From: Anaerolineales bacterium
GTDB lineage: Bacteria; Chloroflexota; Anaerolineae; Anaerolineales; Villigracilaceae
Reading direction: 5' to 3'
Assembly: GCA_029933275.1 (NCBI GenBank)
Contig: JAOZOM010000111.1
Location: forward strand, 1-6,099
DNA: 6,099 nucleotides
Positions 5,869 through 6,099 of this stretch are shown one piece after another; position 1 is the first letter of the stretch, and every line of letters begins with the position of its first letter. The translations under genes and the position numbers were made by a program. The notes under the pieces were generated by a model. That model worked only from the letters and a program-made list of their open reading frames with translations, was not told the DNA's origin and did not search any database.

Positions 5869-5877
5869 ATTATAGCA
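5869..5877 (-). promoter_or_regulatory. Extended -10 promoter, probably leaderless
   Basis: TGCTATAAT on the minus strand is a perfect extended -10 (TGN plus TATAAT). Only 7 nt separate it from the ATG at 5861, so transcription should begin at or within a base or two of the A of AUG. No good -35 is present, which extended -10 promoters tolerate. The intervening bases (CTCCTCA) are not a Shine-Dalgarno, consistent with leaderless translation. Confidence 0.6.
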
Positions 5878-5890
5878 TTCTATGAGGGCT

Positions 5891-5991
5891 GGGGATTAGG
5901 CATCAGCCAAAGCGACATCCCCCGCCTTCCCTTCAACAGGACTTTGTCAGCCGCACTGAAAAATTGGGTAATCAGGGAAGCGGGGATTAGG
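5891..5991. repeat. 10-bp direct repeat flanking an 81-bp segment
   Basis: GGGGATTAGG occurs exactly at 5891-5900 and 5982-5991. The 81 bp between them (5901-5981) is partly GC-rich, has no convincing gene, and no obvious terminal inverted repeat. The arrangement resembles a small insertion with target duplication, but the flanking word also resembles the degenerate repeats next to it, so slippage or repeat expansion is an equally good explanation. Confidence 0.4.
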
Positions 5992-6013
5992 TAATTGGGA
6001 ATTGGTAATCGGG
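5963..6013. repeat. Degenerate AATTGGTAATC-type low-complexity repeats
   Basis: Three related units are visible on the plus strand: ATTGGGTAATCAGGG at 5963-5977, GGATTAGGTAATTGGG at 5984-5999 and AATTGGTAATCGGG at 6000-6013. The gap between prs and mutM holds similar words (GTAAATCAGG, CTGATTCCTGATTC). This appears to be intergenic repeat material, not coding. Confidence 0.5.
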
Positions 6014-6069
6014 CAAAACGAGCGAAACGACGAGACCGCTTGAGTGGATTTTAGCTTTGAGCGTGGATG

Positions 6070-6099
6070 TTTACATCTATGCGGTGAGAGTTTTATACA
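6070..6099 (+). promoter_or_regulatory. Possible divergent promoter at the right edge
   Basis: TTTACA at 6070-6075 (5 of 6 to TTGACA) and TATACA at 6094-6099 (4 of 6 to TATAAT) are separated by 18 bp on the plus strand. The -35 lies within the palindrome GATGT-TT-ACATC, which could be an operator. The gene it would serve lies outside the window, so this is weak. Confidence 0.25.

Larger units (their letters stand above)
5862..6099. other. Non-coding region upstream of the propeller gene
   Basis: These 238 bases contain no supportable gene on either strand. They hold the extended -10 promoter, the flanking direct repeats, the degenerate repeats, and near the right edge a 12-bp imperfect palindrome GATGTTTACATC (6066-6077). 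A short minus-strand open stretch encoding roughly FFSAADKVLLKGRRGMSLW lacks a start with a ribosome binding site and ends before the promoter; I do not call it a gene. Confidence 0.6.

Noticed and set aside
5881..5994. Small genes in the upstream region on either strand
   Set aside because: No start codon with a ribosome binding site, repeat-like composition, and no recognisable protein family.

Overview
The window reads as an ordinary stretch of a bacterial chromosome in which all seven recognisable genes lie on the minus strand, so transcription runs from high to low coordinates. The best guess for the organism is a Chloroflexota bacterium of the Anaerolineae type. This is inferred from the style of the proteins (a membrane-anchored six-motif beta-propeller with a proline/threonine-rich linker, a divergent PRPP synthase with a DPHAG motif), the mid-range GC, and low-complexity 'GGTAATCAGG'-like repeats between genes. 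No marker gene proves it.

In transcription order: (1) 6099-5862 is non-coding. It holds a 10-bp direct repeat flanking an 81-bp segment, degenerate AATTGGTAATC-type repeats, and an extended -10 promoter so close to the next gene that its mRNA is probably leaderless. (2) 5861-4794 encodes a membrane-anchored, extracytoplasmic TolB/PD40-like propeller. (3) A 103-bp gap has a -10 box and a strong Shine-Dalgarno. (4) 4690-4286 encodes a stand-alone cobalamin-binding subunit of an acyl-CoA mutase, followed after 6 nt by MeaB (4279-3272), the GTPase chaperone of such mutases. (5) A GNAT acetyltransferase (3275-2733) overlaps MeaB by ATGA, and PRPP synthase (2733-1744) overlaps the acetyltransferase by TAATG. 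(6) After a 65-bp gap with a stem-loop come formamidopyrimidine-DNA glycosylase (1678-875) and an unknown single-pass membrane protein (846-139). (7) The last 138 bp hold a near-consensus sigma-70 promoter, TTGACA-16-TAAAAT, pointing out of the window.

The B12 subunit and MeaB form a clear functional pair for adenosylcobalamin-dependent carbon-skeleton rearrangement (methylmalonyl-CoA mutase or a relative). The large catalytic subunit is not in the window. MeaB, the acetyltransferase and PRPP synthase are translationally coupled by overlap, but no common pathway is evident. PRPP supply, base-excision repair and the acetyltransferase look like operon companions only.

I did not find a new defence, mobile or biosynthetic system. 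The most notable signal is a perfect 15-bp inverted repeat across the B12-subunit/MeaB junction that places the MeaB AUG in a 9-nt hairpin loop. Next are the apparent leaderless start of the propeller gene and the strong outward promoter with an abutting 14-bp palindrome.
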